Shown here piece after piece: positions 15,686 through 25,015 of a stretch of 25,015 nt of DNA. The stretch lies in assembly GCA_036005805.1 (NCBI GenBank), contig DASYQE010000183.1, positions 1 to 25,015 on the forward strand, given 5' to 3'. Origin of the DNA: DASRAU01 sp036005805. GTDB lineage: Bacteria > Acidobacteriota > Polarisedimenticolia > Gp22-AA2. Each line of letters starts with the position of its first letter. Within the stretch, counting starts at the first letter, position 1. The notes below the pieces were generated by a model. That model saw nothing but the letters and a program-made list of their open reading frames with translations, searched no databases and had not been told where the DNA came from. Made by a program: the position numbers and the translations under genes.

Positions 15686-15705
15686 GCTGACGAACGGTCG
15701 TCAGC
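15686..15705. promoter_or_regulatory. Enhancer-like dyad 1 (candidate activator site)
   Basis: GCTGACGAACGGTCGTCAGC has perfect 8-bp arms GCTGACGA/TCGTCAGC. It lies 15 nt past the activator gene's stop codon and about 95 bp upstream of the -24 element, a normal enhancer distance. It could also fold as a hairpin terminating the activator transcript. Confidence 0.6.
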
Positions 15706-15720
15706 GGTCGCGGTGGAAGC

Positions 15721-17346
<1,626 letters not shown>

Positions 17347-17397
17347 GGTGCGAGCCACGACCCACAGCGACGGGCGGATTGGGAATCTGAAGGTGGG

Positions 17398-17426
17398 ATT
17401 CTGAGCCCGCCAGGCGGCTTCGTCAA
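17398..17426 (-). promoter_or_regulatory. Weak sigma-70-like promoter for the activator gene
   Basis: On the minus strand TTGACG (17426-17421) and CAGAAT (17403-17398) are spaced 17 nt, placing a start near 17391, about 45 nt before ATG 17346. The -10 matches only 4 of 6 positions. The rest of the 266-bp divergent gap (17347-17612) shows no clear structure to me. Confidence 0.35.
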
Positions 17427-17612
17427 CCCGAGGTGCGCGGAAGGGCAAGCGGGGCGTGGTCCATGGCCGCTCGGCCGGGACCAGACAAGTGAGGATTGCG
17501 TGACGGTCTCGGGTCGTCGTTCCGAAACGCAAAACATCCGTGACCGTTGTCCCCGTGAAGGACTGCGGCACCACGTTCGGCCCCAACAGGCGTTTCGGGG
17601 GAGAATCACCGC

Positions 17613-18209
17613 GTGAGCCGGCTGCCGATCGTCCATCTCGCGCGCCACGGCGAGACCGCCTGGAGCCTCACGGGCCGGCACACGGGGCTGTCCGATCTCC
17701 CGCTGACCGAGCGGGGCGAGCGGGACGCGCGGCGGCTCGCCGGGAGGCTGGCGGGGCTGACCTTCGCGCGCGTCTTCAAAAGCCCGCTCGTGAGGGCCTC
17801 GCGGACCTGCGAGCTGGCAGGGTTCGGCGGTGTTGCCGTCGTCGACAGGGACCTCGTCGAATGGGACTACGGTGAGTACGAGGGGATCACCTCGGCTCAG
17901 ATCCGCAAGACACGCCCCGACTGGGATCTGTTCCGGGACGGCTGTCCGGGAGGCGAGACGCCGCGGCAGGTCGCCGCGCGGGCGGACCGGGTCATCGAGC
18001 GCATCCGGGCGGCCGAGGGCGACGTCCTGGTTTTCTCGAGCGGCCACTTCATCCGCGTGTTGGCCGCCCGCTGGATCGGGACCGGTGTCCCGGTGCCCGG
18101 CCGCAAGTTCATGCTGGCGACGGCGAGCCTCAGCGCCCTCGGCTACGAGCACGATCTTGCGCACCCGGTGATCCGTCTCTGGAACGACGATCACCATGTC
18201 GGGGACTGA
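17613..18209 (+). CDS. Histidine phosphatase family protein (phosphoglycerate-mutase-like)
   Basis: 198 residues starting at GTG 17613, with GGGGGAG about 9 nt upstream. The phosphohistidine motif is LARHGET (Arg11, His12). SPLVRASRTCELAG (Arg61), VEWDYGEYEG (Glu83) and FSSGHFIRV (His145) supply the rest of the catalytic pocket, all intact. The family contains cofactor-dependent mutases and broad phosphatases. This short form is more probably a phosphatase on a small phosphorylated metabolite. It overlaps the MFS gene by 14 nt, so the two are co-translated. Confidence 0.92.
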   Translation: MSRLPIVHLARHGETAWSLTGRHTGLSDLPLTERGERDARRLAGRLAGLTFARVFKSPLVRASRTCELAGFGGVAVVDRDLVEWDYGEYEGITSAQIRKTRPDWDLFRDGCPGGETPRQVAARADRVIERIRAAEGDVLVFSSGHFIRVLAARWIGTGVPVPGRKFMLATASLSALGYEHDLAHPVIRLWNDDHHVGD

Positions 18210-19470
18210 GAAGAAGCCCGTCACGGTCGAGGGCATCCTCAGGGTCTATGTCACGCTCACCTGTCTTTCGACCCTCGCGGCCTCGTTCATCTGGGGGATC
18301 AACACCCTCTTCCTGCTCGACGCGGGGCTGAGCGTCACGCAGGCCTTCGCGGCGAACGCCTTCTTCACGGCGGGCCAGGTGCTGTTCGAGGTCCCGACCG
18401 GTGTGGTGGCCGACATGCGCGGGCGACGCGTCTCCTACCTGCTCGGCGCCGCCACGCTGTTCGTCTCGACGCTCCTTTATCTCCTGCTGTGGCGGACGCA
18501 CGGGCCGTTTCTGGCCTGGGCCCTCGTCTCCATGCTTCTGGGTCTCGGCTTCACTTTTTTCTCCGGGGCGACCGAGGCGTGGCTCGTGGACGGCCTGAAG
18601 TTCGCGCGCTACGAAGGCACGCTCGAGGCGGCGTTCGCCCGGGGCCAGATGGCCACGGGAGCCGCCATGCTCACGGGGACGCTGACCGGCGGAGTCGTCG
18701 CCCAGTTCACGAACCTCGGCGTGCCTTATCTCTTGAGGTCGGTCGTGCTCGGCCTGACGTTCGCGGTGGCGCTGCTGTGGATGCGTGATGTCGGCTTCAC
18801 GCCGGAGCGCAGCGCATCGATGCCAAAGGAGATCCGGCGCATCCTGCGAGCCACGCTGCAGCACGGCTTCCGCAACCCCCCGGTGCGCTGGCTGATGCTC
18901 GCCGCGCCGTTCCAGGCCGGGGTCGGGATCTACGCCTTCTACGCGATGCAACCCTTTCTTCTCGAGCTCTACGGACGCAAGGGATCGTACGCGGTCGCCG
19001 GGCTGGCGGCATCACTCGTTGCGGGGGCGCAGATTCTCGGAGGCGCCGTCGTTCCTCACGCCGGCAGGATGTTCCGCAGGAGGACGACACTGCTCATCGC
19101 GGGGTCGGTGACGAGCGCTCTGGCGCTGGCCGCCATCGGGCTCGCGCCGGGTTTCGTGACGGCCCTGGCGCTTCTGGGAGCGTGGGCGATCGTGTTCGCC
19201 GCCGTGATGCCCGTCCGCCAGGCGTTCCTCAACGGTCTGATTCCGTCCGACGAGAGAGCGACGGTCCTCTCGTCCTACAACCTCCTCGGCTCCTCGGGGG
19301 GCGTCCTGGTCCAGCCGGCTCTCGGGCGGGCCGCCGACGTGTGGGGCTACGCGACGTCGTATCTCGTCGGCGCCGGCATCGAGATCCTCGCGCTGCCCTT
19401 CGTCCTGCTGGCGCGGCGCGAGCGCGCCCCTTCGGACCCGATGCGGCAGGATGTGTCCGGAGATTCCTGA
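18196..19470 (+). CDS. Major facilitator superfamily transporter
   Basis: A 424-residue inner-membrane protein with about 12 predicted helices. The loop 2-3 signature GVVADMRGRRVSY is the MFS motif A. Helix 5 is preceded by TGTLTGGVVAQF. The second half (GRMFRRRTTLLIAG) carries a related loop. The N-terminus is cytoplasmic and short. Overall it resembles drug- or metabolite-export MFS members, but the substrate is not predictable. The start at 18196 lies within the end of the phosphatase gene (14-nt overlap), indicating one transcript. Confidence 0.9.
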   Translation: MSGTEKKPVTVEGILRVYVTLTCLSTLAASFIWGINTLFLLDAGLSVTQAFAANAFFTAGQVLFEVPTGVVADMRGRRVSYLLGAATLFVSTLLYLLLWRTHGPFLAWALVSMLLGLGFTFFSGATEAWLVDGLKFARYEGTLEAAFARGQMATGAAMLTGTLTGGVVAQFTNLGVPYLLRSVVLGLTFAVALLWMRDVGFTPERSASMPKEIRRILRATLQHGFRNPPVRWLMLAAPFQAGVGIYAFYAMQPFLLELYGRKGSYAVAGLAASLVAGAQILGGAVVPHAGRMFRRRTTLLIAGSVTSALALAAIGLAPGFVTALALLGAWAIVFAAVMPVRQAFLNGLIPSDERATVLSSYNLLGSSGGVLVQPALGRAADVWGYATSYLVGAGIEILALPFVLLARRERAPSDPMRQDVSGDS

Positions 19471-19571
19471 CGTCCGAGTCATGCATCGACCCGATTGTGA
19501 GCGCGGAAGGAGGTGGCTAACGTGGAATGCTTCATGCAAGACCGTCAACCCACCATCGAGGAGAGAGGGGA

Positions 19572-21020
19572 ATGGCTCGAGAGGCGTCCGTCCGGCACCG
19601 GGCCAGATGGAGGTCCTTCCGGGCGGCACTGGGGGTGTCTCTCGTGGCAGGCACCTTCGGCGGGATCCCGCGAGTGCGGGCGCAGGACGCCTACATCCCC
19701 AACCAGGGGAGCGACAACATGACCATCGTCAACAGCCGCGATTTCTCCGACCGGATCACCGTGAGCGTGGGAGACGAGCCGCACGAGAGCGCCGCGACGC
19801 ACGATGCCCGCTACGTCTTCGTGTCGAATCGCGCCGCGGGAACGATTGCGGTCTTCGACACGACCACGCGCACCGAGCTGGACACCGACGGAAACGCCGC
19901 GAACGGCACGACGCGCATCGTCGCCGGGCTCCAGCCGCACGGCCTCGCGGTGACCCCCGACGATCGCACCCTCTTGGTGACCAACGACGGTTCGGACGAC
20001 GTCTCCGTCGTCTCGATCGCCGCCCTCCGGGTGATCGGCACCGTCCCCGCCGTCGGCGACGGGCCGCACATGATCGCGATCACACCGGACGGCCGGGAGG
20101 CCTGGACGGGAAACATCGACGGCGGGGACGTCTCCATCCTCGACGTGGCTCTGGCGATCGCGGACCCGGCCCACGCCGTCCTCTGCCGGACCCCGGGCGG
20201 ATCGGGCTCCGCCTGCCGCATCCCGGCCGGCCAGGGTACCGAGGGAGTCACGTTCACCCACGACGGCAAGACCGCCTACGTCGCCAGCGGCAGCAGCGGC
20301 ACCGTCACCCTGATCGACGTGAAGACTCGCCAGGTGATCCGCACGCTCTCGATCTCCGGCTGGCCGCTCCGCGTCGCGGTTCGGCCCGACGGACACCGCG
20401 CCTACGTGTCGCAGTTCAGCGGGACCTCGATCGTGGTGATCGACACCGCGACGGGTCTGATCGTGCCCGGCGAGCAGATCACGGGTGTTGTCGACAGCCT
20501 CGGGATGGACTTCTATGCCGAGGGGACCGCGATGTTCGTCGGGAACTTCGATGCGTCGATGGTCACCGTGATCCCGCTGCCCGACACCGGCGCGCGGCAG
20601 TTCATCCCGACCGGCAGCAAGCCCGATTCGGCGCTCCTGCTCCCGGAGGAAGTGCGCGGGGTGCGGATCGGATCCGACCGGGCGACCCTGACCTGGGATC
20701 GCAAGTATGTCGCGACGGCGTATCACGTCTACCGCACGATCGGGACGGTCGCCGGGTCCTCGTTCCAATGCGCCAGCACCCCCGACCCGGACCCGTCCGA
20801 CACGACCTACGTCGACCCCGACCTGCCGGTGCCGGGCCAGCTGTTCACGTACACCATCGCCATCGTGCAGGGAGCCCGCGAAGGGATCCTCGGATTCACG
20901 AGCGACGGCGTGCTGCGCCAGAGGACGACGGCCTGCTCATCGTCACGACAGAAGACGGCGGCAGGGCGATGGAGTGCGACCATCGAAGCGGGAGGAATGC
21001 CTGGTGAGCAGCCGACCTGA
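19572..21020 (+). CDS. Secreted YVTN-type beta-propeller protein
   Basis: 482 residues from ATG 19572, preceded by GAGAGAGGGGA. The N-terminus (RSFRAALGVSLVAGTFGG...RVRA-QD) is a signal peptide after a basic stretch. Residues about 40-350 are repeats of the YVTN/lactonase-like propeller: ARYVFVSNRAAGTIAVFD, DRTLLVTNDGSDDVSVV, GKTAYVASGSSGTVTLID, GHRAYVSQFSGTSIVVID. A fibronectin-like C-terminal domain follows (RATLTWDRKYVATAYHVYR). It is probably a surface or periplasmic binding protein, and no catalytic motif is clear. The last 35 or so residues are unlike a folded domain and overlap the next gene by 17 nt. An upstream ATG (19527) is less likely because it precedes the signal peptide. Confidence 0.85.
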   Translation: MAREASVRHRARWRSFRAALGVSLVAGTFGGIPRVRAQDAYIPNQGSDNMTIVNSRDFSDRITVSVGDEPHESAATHDARYVFVSNRAAGTIAVFDTTTRTELDTDGNAANGTTRIVAGLQPHGLAVTPDDRTLLVTNDGSDDVSVVSIAALRVIGTVPAVGDGPHMIAITPDGREAWTGNIDGGDVSILDVALAIADPAHAVLCRTPGGSGSACRIPAGQGTEGVTFTHDGKTAYVASGSSGTVTLIDVKTRQVIRTLSISGWPLRVAVRPDGHRAYVSQFSGTSIVVIDTATGLIVPGEQITGVVDSLGMDFYAEGTAMFVGNFDASMVTVIPLPDTGARQFIPTGSKPDSALLLPEEVRGVRIGSDRATLTWDRKYVATAYHVYRTIGTVAGSSFQCASTPDPDPSDTTYVDPDLPVPGQLFTYTIAIVQGAREGILGFTSDGVLRQRTTACSSSRQKTAAGRWSATIEAGGMPGEQPT

Positions 21021-22191
21021 CGCGGGACATGATGACAGACGCAGGGGTCCATCGGATCAGCATGCGATCCGGCGGCGGGCCGCCGTGCCCATGCTCCAGG
21101 CATTCCTCTCCACGCATCGAGACAAGCTCATCGAGCGCACCCGGGCGAAGGTCGCCTTGAGATCGGCCCCGCGGCCGACCGAGGAGGAGTTGACCAACGG
21201 AGTCCCCCTGTTTCTCACCCAGCTCGGCGAGGCCCTCCGGCTGGAGGGGCTCTCCCACGAGGCCGATTCTCACATCGTCGCGAGCGCTGCCAGGCACGGC
21301 CAGGACATGCTGAAGAGTGGTTTCACCGTCGGCCAGGTGGTCCATGACTATGGGGACGTCTGTCAGGCCGTGACCGAGCTCGCGGTGGAAATGAATGCCC
21401 CCATCCCCACCGAGGAATTCAACACCCTGAACCGGTGCCTCGACAACGCCATCGCCGAAGCGGTCACCGAGTTCGGGCGCCACCTGGAACAGAGGGACTC
21501 CCGCAGGGCCACCGAGCGGCTCGGGGTCCTGGGGCACGAACTCGGCAGCCTCCTGGCGAGCGCGATGCTGTCCTTCGAGGCCCTGAAGTCCGGGAAGATC
21601 GGGGTCGGCGGAAGCACGGCGAGGCTGCTCGAGCGCAGTCTCCATGCGCTGCGCGATCTGATCCATCGCTCTCTCACCGAAGTGCGGCTCGAAGCCGGGT
21701 CCACGGAGAAGGAGCAGATCCGGCTGAAGGAGCTCATGGACGATGCCGAGGTCGCTGCGGCCATCGATGCAAGGAATCGGGGGATTCACCTGACCATCGC
21801 ACCCGTCGATGCCGCGACGATGATCCAGGCGGATCGACAGCTCCTGGCCTCCGCGCTCGGAAACCTGCTGCAGAACGCTCTCAAGTTCACTCGTCCTCAG
21901 GGGCATGTCGTCGTGAACACATACGCGACGGCCGAGCGCGTTCGGATCGAAATCGAGGATGAATGCGGCGGCCTGCCGCCGGGACGAGCGGAGGAATTGT
22001 TTCTTCCCTTCAAACAACGCAGCAGCGACAGGACCGGCCTGGGGCTCGGGCTCGCCATCAGCCGCCGCGCCGTCGAGGAGAACGGGGGCCTGCTTTCGGT
22101 GCGCGACGTGCCGGGAAAAGGATGCGTCTTCGTCCTCGACCTGCCGCGAGTGGGCCAGGACGGCGCGAAGCCGTCCGGTCCTTCGAGATAG
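21004..22191 (+). CDS. Soluble sensor histidine kinase with RsbRD-like N-terminal domain
   Basis: 395 residues from GTG 21004, with GGAGG (20991-20995) 8 nt upstream. The next ATG is 21091. Residues about 32-160 match an RsbRD/RsbT-co-antagonist-like helical sensor (LLQAFLSTHRDKLIERTRAK begins it, GFTVGQVVHDYGD follows). The phospho-acceptor box is LGVLGHELGSLL (His178). The N box is GNLLQNALKFT (Asn291), the G1 box is EDECGGLP (Asp319), and the G2 box is GLGLGLAISRRAVEENGG. There are no transmembrane segments, so it is cytoplasmic. No response regulator is in the window, making it an orphan here. The end of the gene contains a GGACGGC/GCCGTCC hairpin (22158-22176). Confidence 0.88.
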   Translation: MSSRPDAGHDDRRRGPSDQHAIRRRAAVPMLQAFLSTHRDKLIERTRAKVALRSAPRPTEEELTNGVPLFLTQLGEALRLEGLSHEADSHIVASAARHGQDMLKSGFTVGQVVHDYGDVCQAVTELAVEMNAPIPTEEFNTLNRCLDNAIAEAVTEFGRHLEQRDSRRATERLGVLGHELGSLLASAMLSFEALKSGKIGVGGSTARLLERSLHALRDLIHRSLTEVRLEAGSTEKEQIRLKELMDDAEVAAAIDARNRGIHLTIAPVDAATMIQADRQLLASALGNLLQNALKFTRPQGHVVVNTYATAERVRIEIEDECGGLPPGRAEELFLPFKQRSSDRTGLGLGLAISRRAVEENGGLLSVRDVPGKGCVFVLDLPRVGQDGAKPSGPSR

Positions 22192-22233
22192 GGCGCTTGC
22201 GAAGGATCTGGTGACGCGGCCGCCGACGGCGCC

Positions 22234-22751
22234 CTAGTACCCGAACAGCGCTGCCGCAACCCCAAGCACACCGCGGCGTTGCGGAGACCCAGAGGCGCGC
22301 CGCGACCGGGCGCGCCCGACGGACTGCTTTCCGAAGTTGAAGCGGAGGAAGACCCGGGACGTGTCGGCGTCGCCGCCGCCTGCCCAATCGGCGCCGACGC
22401 CCATCCGGTCCTTGAAGAACAGGAAGAGCGCCCCGACCTCGCCGGTCGTGTCGTCTCCGATGTCTCCGCCGTAGCTGACCCAGTTCGCCTGCAGCTTGAG
22501 CTCGAACCACCGGATGAGTTTCCAGCGGACGCCGGCCTGGAGTTCGTAGCCATCCTCGCTGATGTCGGCGTTATCGATATCGATGTTGGCCCACACGGTC
22601 TGCGCGTACAGGTCGGCCTTGTCGCCGAACAGGCCGTGCCAGCCGAAGCCGGCGTTCCAGAAGGTGTAATCGCCGCCGTCGTCGTACTCGGCGAGGATGT
22701 GGAAGTTCTTTCCCAGCTCGACCGACGCGCCGGCGAAGGTGTCTCCGCCGT
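22234..22751 (-). pseudogene. 5'-truncated outer-membrane beta-barrel protein
   Basis: The minus-strand frame opens just after an in-frame TGA (22754-22752) with no ATG or signal peptide. It immediately reads as barrel strands: FAGASVELGKNFHILAEYDD, TFWNAGFGWHG, ADLYAQTVWANIDID, GYELQAGVRWKLI, ELKLQANWVSYGGDIGDD, VFLRFNFG. Alternating aromatic/polar strands ending in RFNF are typical of outer-membrane barrels. The remaining 35 residues (GKQSVGRARSRRASG...) are basic and unstructured, as if the original stop was lost. A GTG at 22596 could start only a fragment. The missing N-terminal half is replaced by the 3' flank of the EamA gene, consistent with a deletion. Confidence 0.65.
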
Positions 22752-22765
22752 GTCAACGGGCGGGG

Positions 22766-22801
22766 CCGAGGACGAGAAGCACGACCGGAGTTCGTCCTCG
22801 G
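22766..22801 (-). terminator. Hairpin terminator of the EamA transporter operon
   Basis: CCGAGGACGA (22766-22775) pairs perfectly with TCGTCCTCGG (22792-22801), a 10-bp stem with a 16-nt loop. It begins one nucleotide after the EamA stop codon on the minus strand. The downstream sequence lacks a U-tract. Confidence 0.55.
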
Positions 22802-22802
22802 G

Positions 22803-23699
22803 TCAATGATCGCCCCTGCGGCTTCTCGTCAGGGCGATCCCCGCGAAGATGGCCGCGGCGCCGAGAGCGAGGAGCGGAGAGAGACGCTCTTTGAGGATCA
22901 GCCAGCCGGCGAAAGTACCGCTCAGCGGAACGAGATTCGAGTAGACGGCGGTCCGGACGTTGCCCACCCGCTTCACGGAGCGGTACCACAGCAGGTAGGC
23001 GAGGACGAGCGCCAGCAGGGAGGAGAGCACCGCGATCAGCCAGTCCGCCGGGGTCACCTGTTTCCAGTCCTGCCGCAGGACGGCGGGAAGACAGAAGGGA
23101 AGCATGGCGAGCGTTCCCCAGCCCACCGAGAGCGCGGTGACCTTGAGGGGGGAGTGGCGCGCCAGGAGCGGACGCGCCAGGACTGTGTAAAGGCACCAGC
23201 AGAACGCGGCCCCGAGCACCAGCAGGTCGCCCCGAAGCGATGGGGTCGGCCCTTCCACGGGGGCTTTCCCCGCGATGATCAGGGACTCGCCGCCGAAGGC
23301 GAGCGCGGCGCCCGTCCAGGCCGCGACCCCGACCTTCTCGTGACCCAGGAGAAGACTCAGGATGGCGACCAGGACGGGCGTCAGGCCGAAGATGAGCGCC
23401 GTGTGCGACGCCGTCGTCCTCGCGATCCCCTCGATGAACAGGATCTGGTACGCCGTCTGGCCGAGGAGTCCCAATCCGAGGAGCTTGAGCATGTCGGCGA
23501 CGCTGGTTCGCGGTGATTCGTCGCGCCGACGCAGCAGGAGCAGCAGGAGCAGGAGCGCCGCCAGGACGAAGCGCACGGCGTTGAACGACAGGGGTTCGAA
23601 CTGACGCAGCGCGATCTTGACGACCGGAAGGTTGAATCCCCAGATGAGGACGACGGCCACGAGGCCGAGATCGTTCGAGTCGAACCGGACATCGCTCAT
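22803..23699 (-). CDS. EamA/DMT-superfamily transporter
   Basis: A 298-residue inner-membrane protein from ATG 23699, whose start overlaps the upstream stop (ATGA). It contains two EamA repeats, about ten hydrophobic helices. The first begins AVVLIWGFNLPVVKIAL, a typical first helix of the family (WG-x-N motif). The second begins LRGDLLVLGAAFCWCLYTVL and ends with AVYSNLVPLSGTFAGWLILKERL, the conserved E at the ninth helix. Members export amino acids or other metabolites, and the cargo is not predictable. A hairpin at 22766-22801 closes the unit. Confidence 0.92.
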   Translation of the reverse strand: MSDVRFDSNDLGLVAVVLIWGFNLPVVKIALRQFEPLSFNAVRFVLAALLLLLLLLRRRDESPRTSVADMLKLLGLGLLGQTAYQILFIEGIARTTASHTALIFGLTPVLVAILSLLLGHEKVGVAAWTGAALAFGGESLIIAGKAPVEGPTPSLRGDLLVLGAAFCWCLYTVLARPLLARHSPLKVTALSVGWGTLAMLPFCLPAVLRQDWKQVTPADWLIAVLSSLLALVLAYLLWYRSVKRVGNVRTAVYSNLVPLSGTFAGWLILKERLSPLLALGAAAIFAGIALTRSRRGDH

Positions 23700-24178
23700 C
23701 CCCTGGTGACGGTCGGATGTGGCGCCGGTCTCCTCGGGCCGAAAAGGTACGCCCCGAGCGCGATCGAAGCCGCTGCGGCCGGCAGGGCGAAGATGGCGTT
23801 CGCAGGAATCCTGCCGAGGTAGGTGATCACGAACATGAGCCAGATGACGATCGCGCCCATCACGGCCGATCGGCGGCGTTGCCGCAGGCCGAAGAGCATC
23901 GCGAAGGCCGCGGCGTAGAAGACCACGCCGACGACGGACACCAGCAGCCAACCGCCCCGCCGCGCGATGTTCTCGCCCGCAGTCGCGACGGTCAGCCACG
24001 CCACGAACCCGAAGTGGATGGTGTGCGAAACGACGAACGACTGCAGGACCCGAAAAGCCGCCCGCGGATCGCGGCCGCGGCAGGCGGCGATGGCGAAGCC
24101 GCCGAGCCCCAGGGAAAAGAGCGCGACCGAGAGTCGCGCCGTCAGCCGGACCCAGACCGCGATCTGCGCTGGTGACAC
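23696..24178 (-). CDS. Uncharacterised five-helix membrane protein
   Basis: 160 residues from GTG 24178. I do not recognise the family. Five hydrophobic segments are visible at about 13-32, 44-64, 76-98, 105-121 and 127-146. Two histidines (SHTIHFG, 51-57) lie in the second. Arg-rich loops (RQRRRS) suggest the cytoplasmic side. No enzyme or transport motif is present. The start lies 4 nt after the stop of the esterase gene, and the stop overlaps the EamA start (ATGA), so it is coupled to both. No strong Shine-Dalgarno precedes GTG. Confidence 0.72.
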   Translation of the reverse strand: MSPAQIAVWVRLTARLSVALFSLGLGGFAIAACRGRDPRAAFRVLQSFVVSHTIHFGFVAWLTVATAGENIARRGGWLLVSVVGVVFYAAAFAMLFGLRQRRRSAVMGAIVIWLMFVITYLGRIPANAIFALPAAAASIALGAYLFGPRRPAPHPTVTRG

Positions 24179-24182
24179 GGCG

Positions 24183-25015
24183 CTAACGGGATTCCGGCTT
24201 CGACTCCACCGCGGCCGCCGGCATCAATCCGTGCTCGGACAGGAACGCGAAGATCGCCGCGTGCACGTCGCGCTCCTGCGCGCGCGTGAAGTCGCCGTGG
24301 CCGCCCCCCTTCACCGTCACGAGGCGGTTCGGGACGTGGGCCGCCTCGAGCGCCTGGTGCAGGCGGACCGCGTGGCTGTAGGGTACGTACGGGTCGCGGT
24401 CGCCATGGACCGTCAGCACCGGCGGCGCCCCCGCCTTGATGTATTGAAGCGGCGAGACCCGCTTCGCCAGGTCCACGCGGTCGCTGCGGCTGCCGAGCCA
24501 CTCCACCGCGTAGTGCTTTGCGTCGGGCCCCTCGAGCAGGTCGGCGACGTCGGTGATGCCGAAGAAGTTGACGATCGCCGCGACCTTGACGTCCGGCTGG
24601 TCGTTCGACGCCCAGCGCGCCTCGCCGTCGGTCGGGCAGGTCGCGTCGAACCCCGCCGACACCGGCAGCAGCCCGGTCGTCAGGGCCAGGTGGCCACCCG
24701 CCGACCAGCCCATGGTGATGATGCGCTTCGGGTCGAAGTGGTACTGGTCGGCGTGCGCCACCACCCAGCGCAGCGCGCAGCGGGCGTCCTCGACGGCAGC
24801 CGGCGCCGGCGCCACCCGTCCCAGCCGGTAGGAGATGTTCACGACCGCGAAACCGCGCTCGAGATAGGGGAGGAAGCTCATCACCGCGAAATCCCGCGAG
24901 CCGGCCACCCAGCCGCCGCCGTGCATCGTCAGGATGGTCGGCGTCGGGCCTTTCGCATCCCCCGGCGTATAGACGTCCGCCATCAGGTCGATCCCGCTCG
25001 CCTGCCGGTAGACGA
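24183..25015 (-). CDS. Alpha/beta hydrolase, BD-FAE/carboxylesterase type (5' end outside window)
   Basis: At least 277 residues are visible, and the frame stays open to the window edge (VYRQASGIDLMADVY). The first visible methionine (24983) is therefore probably internal. Motifs are the HSL-like oxyanion hole LTMHGGGWV, the nucleophile elbow ITMGWSAGGHLAL, the acid TVHGDRDPYVPYS and the base GGGHGDF. The triad is complete. BD-FAE-like enzymes deacylate xylan- or polysaccharide-linked esters or lipid-like esters. Which applies here cannot be told. Whether it is exported is unknown because the N-terminus is missing. It is the first visible gene of a minus-strand unit with the membrane protein and the EamA transporter. 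Confidence 0.9.
   Translation of the reverse strand, partial: VYRQASGIDLMADVYTPGDAKGPTPTILTMHGGGWVAGSRDFAVMSFLPYLERGFAVVNISYRLGRVAPAPAAVEDARCALRWVVAHADQYHFDPKRIITMGWSAGGHLALTTGLLPVSAGFDATCPTDGEARWASNDQPDVKVAAIVNFFGITDVADLLEGPDAKHYAVEWLGSRSDRVDLAKRVSPLQYIKAGAPPVLTVHGDRDPYVPYSHAVRLHQALEAAHVPNRLVTVKGGGHGDFTRAQERDVHAAIFAFLSEHGLMPAAAVESKPESR

Noticed and set aside
17347..17586. 80-residue N-terminal extension of the sigma-54 activator.
   Set aside because: There is no recognisable domain. The GAF domain begins just after ATG 17346, and a promoter-like element lies within the extension.
22158..22176. GGACGGC-GCGAA-GCCGTCC hairpin at the end of the kinase gene.
   Set aside because: It lies inside the coding region before the stop and lacks a U-tract. 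It could aid termination but cannot be called on its own.

Overview
The window is GC-rich, gene-dense bacterial chromosome with no tRNA, rRNA, CRISPR array, insertion sequence or phage gene that I could see. Several traits point to an environmental Gram-negative bacterium, most plausibly Acidobacteriota or a neighbouring soil phylum. These are outer-membrane OmpA-type and beta-barrel proteins, a TonB-C-like domain on a secreted peptidase, a DUF2934 protein, many secreted hydrolases with Sec signal peptides, sigma-54 regulation, and a cyclic-nucleotide-binding/thioredoxin-reductase-like fusion. The phylum is an inference from gene content only.

Layout. 1-539 (-): secreted matrixin-like zinc protease, cut by the window edge. 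594-2861 (+): secreted M20 peptidase and an alpha/beta hydrolase, 12 nt apart. 2920-4443 (+): OmpA-family envelope protein with its own sigma-70-like promoter. 4484-5750 (-): beta-propeller repeat protein split by a frameshift. 5879-8379 (+): FAD oxidoreductase and a TonB-C-like/gluzincin peptidase, tightly coupled. About 8411-8589 (+): frameshifted relic of a TPR protein. 8608-10077 (-): secreted amidohydrolase.

10247-17346 is one long minus-strand block, read right to left. It begins with a sigma-54 enhancer-binding regulator with a GAF domain. Next comes a 204-bp gap holding two matching dyads and a -24/-12 promoter, then a chloroperoxidase-type alpha/beta hydrolase and an HD-domain hydratase-like protein. 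A strong hairpin follows, then a second operon: PEP mutase/isocitrate lyase family, NmrA-like NAD(P)-binding protein, DUF2934 protein and the thioredoxin-reductase-like fusion. The first three genes of this operon are joined by ATGA overlaps. The regulator, its sites and the two enzymes look like a self-contained inducible module and are the most interesting part of the window.

17613-22191 (+): histidine phosphatase overlapping an MFS transporter, then a YVTN propeller protein overlapping a soluble histidine kinase. 22234-25015 (-): truncated outer-membrane barrel remnant, EamA transporter, unknown five-helix membrane protein, and an esterase cut by the window edge.

No gene-free stretch exceeds about 270 bp. 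The largest are 17347-17612 (divergent promoter region), 8380-8607 (TPR relic), 15517-15720 (sigma-54 control region) and 10078-10246 (hairpin and EF-hand-like relic).
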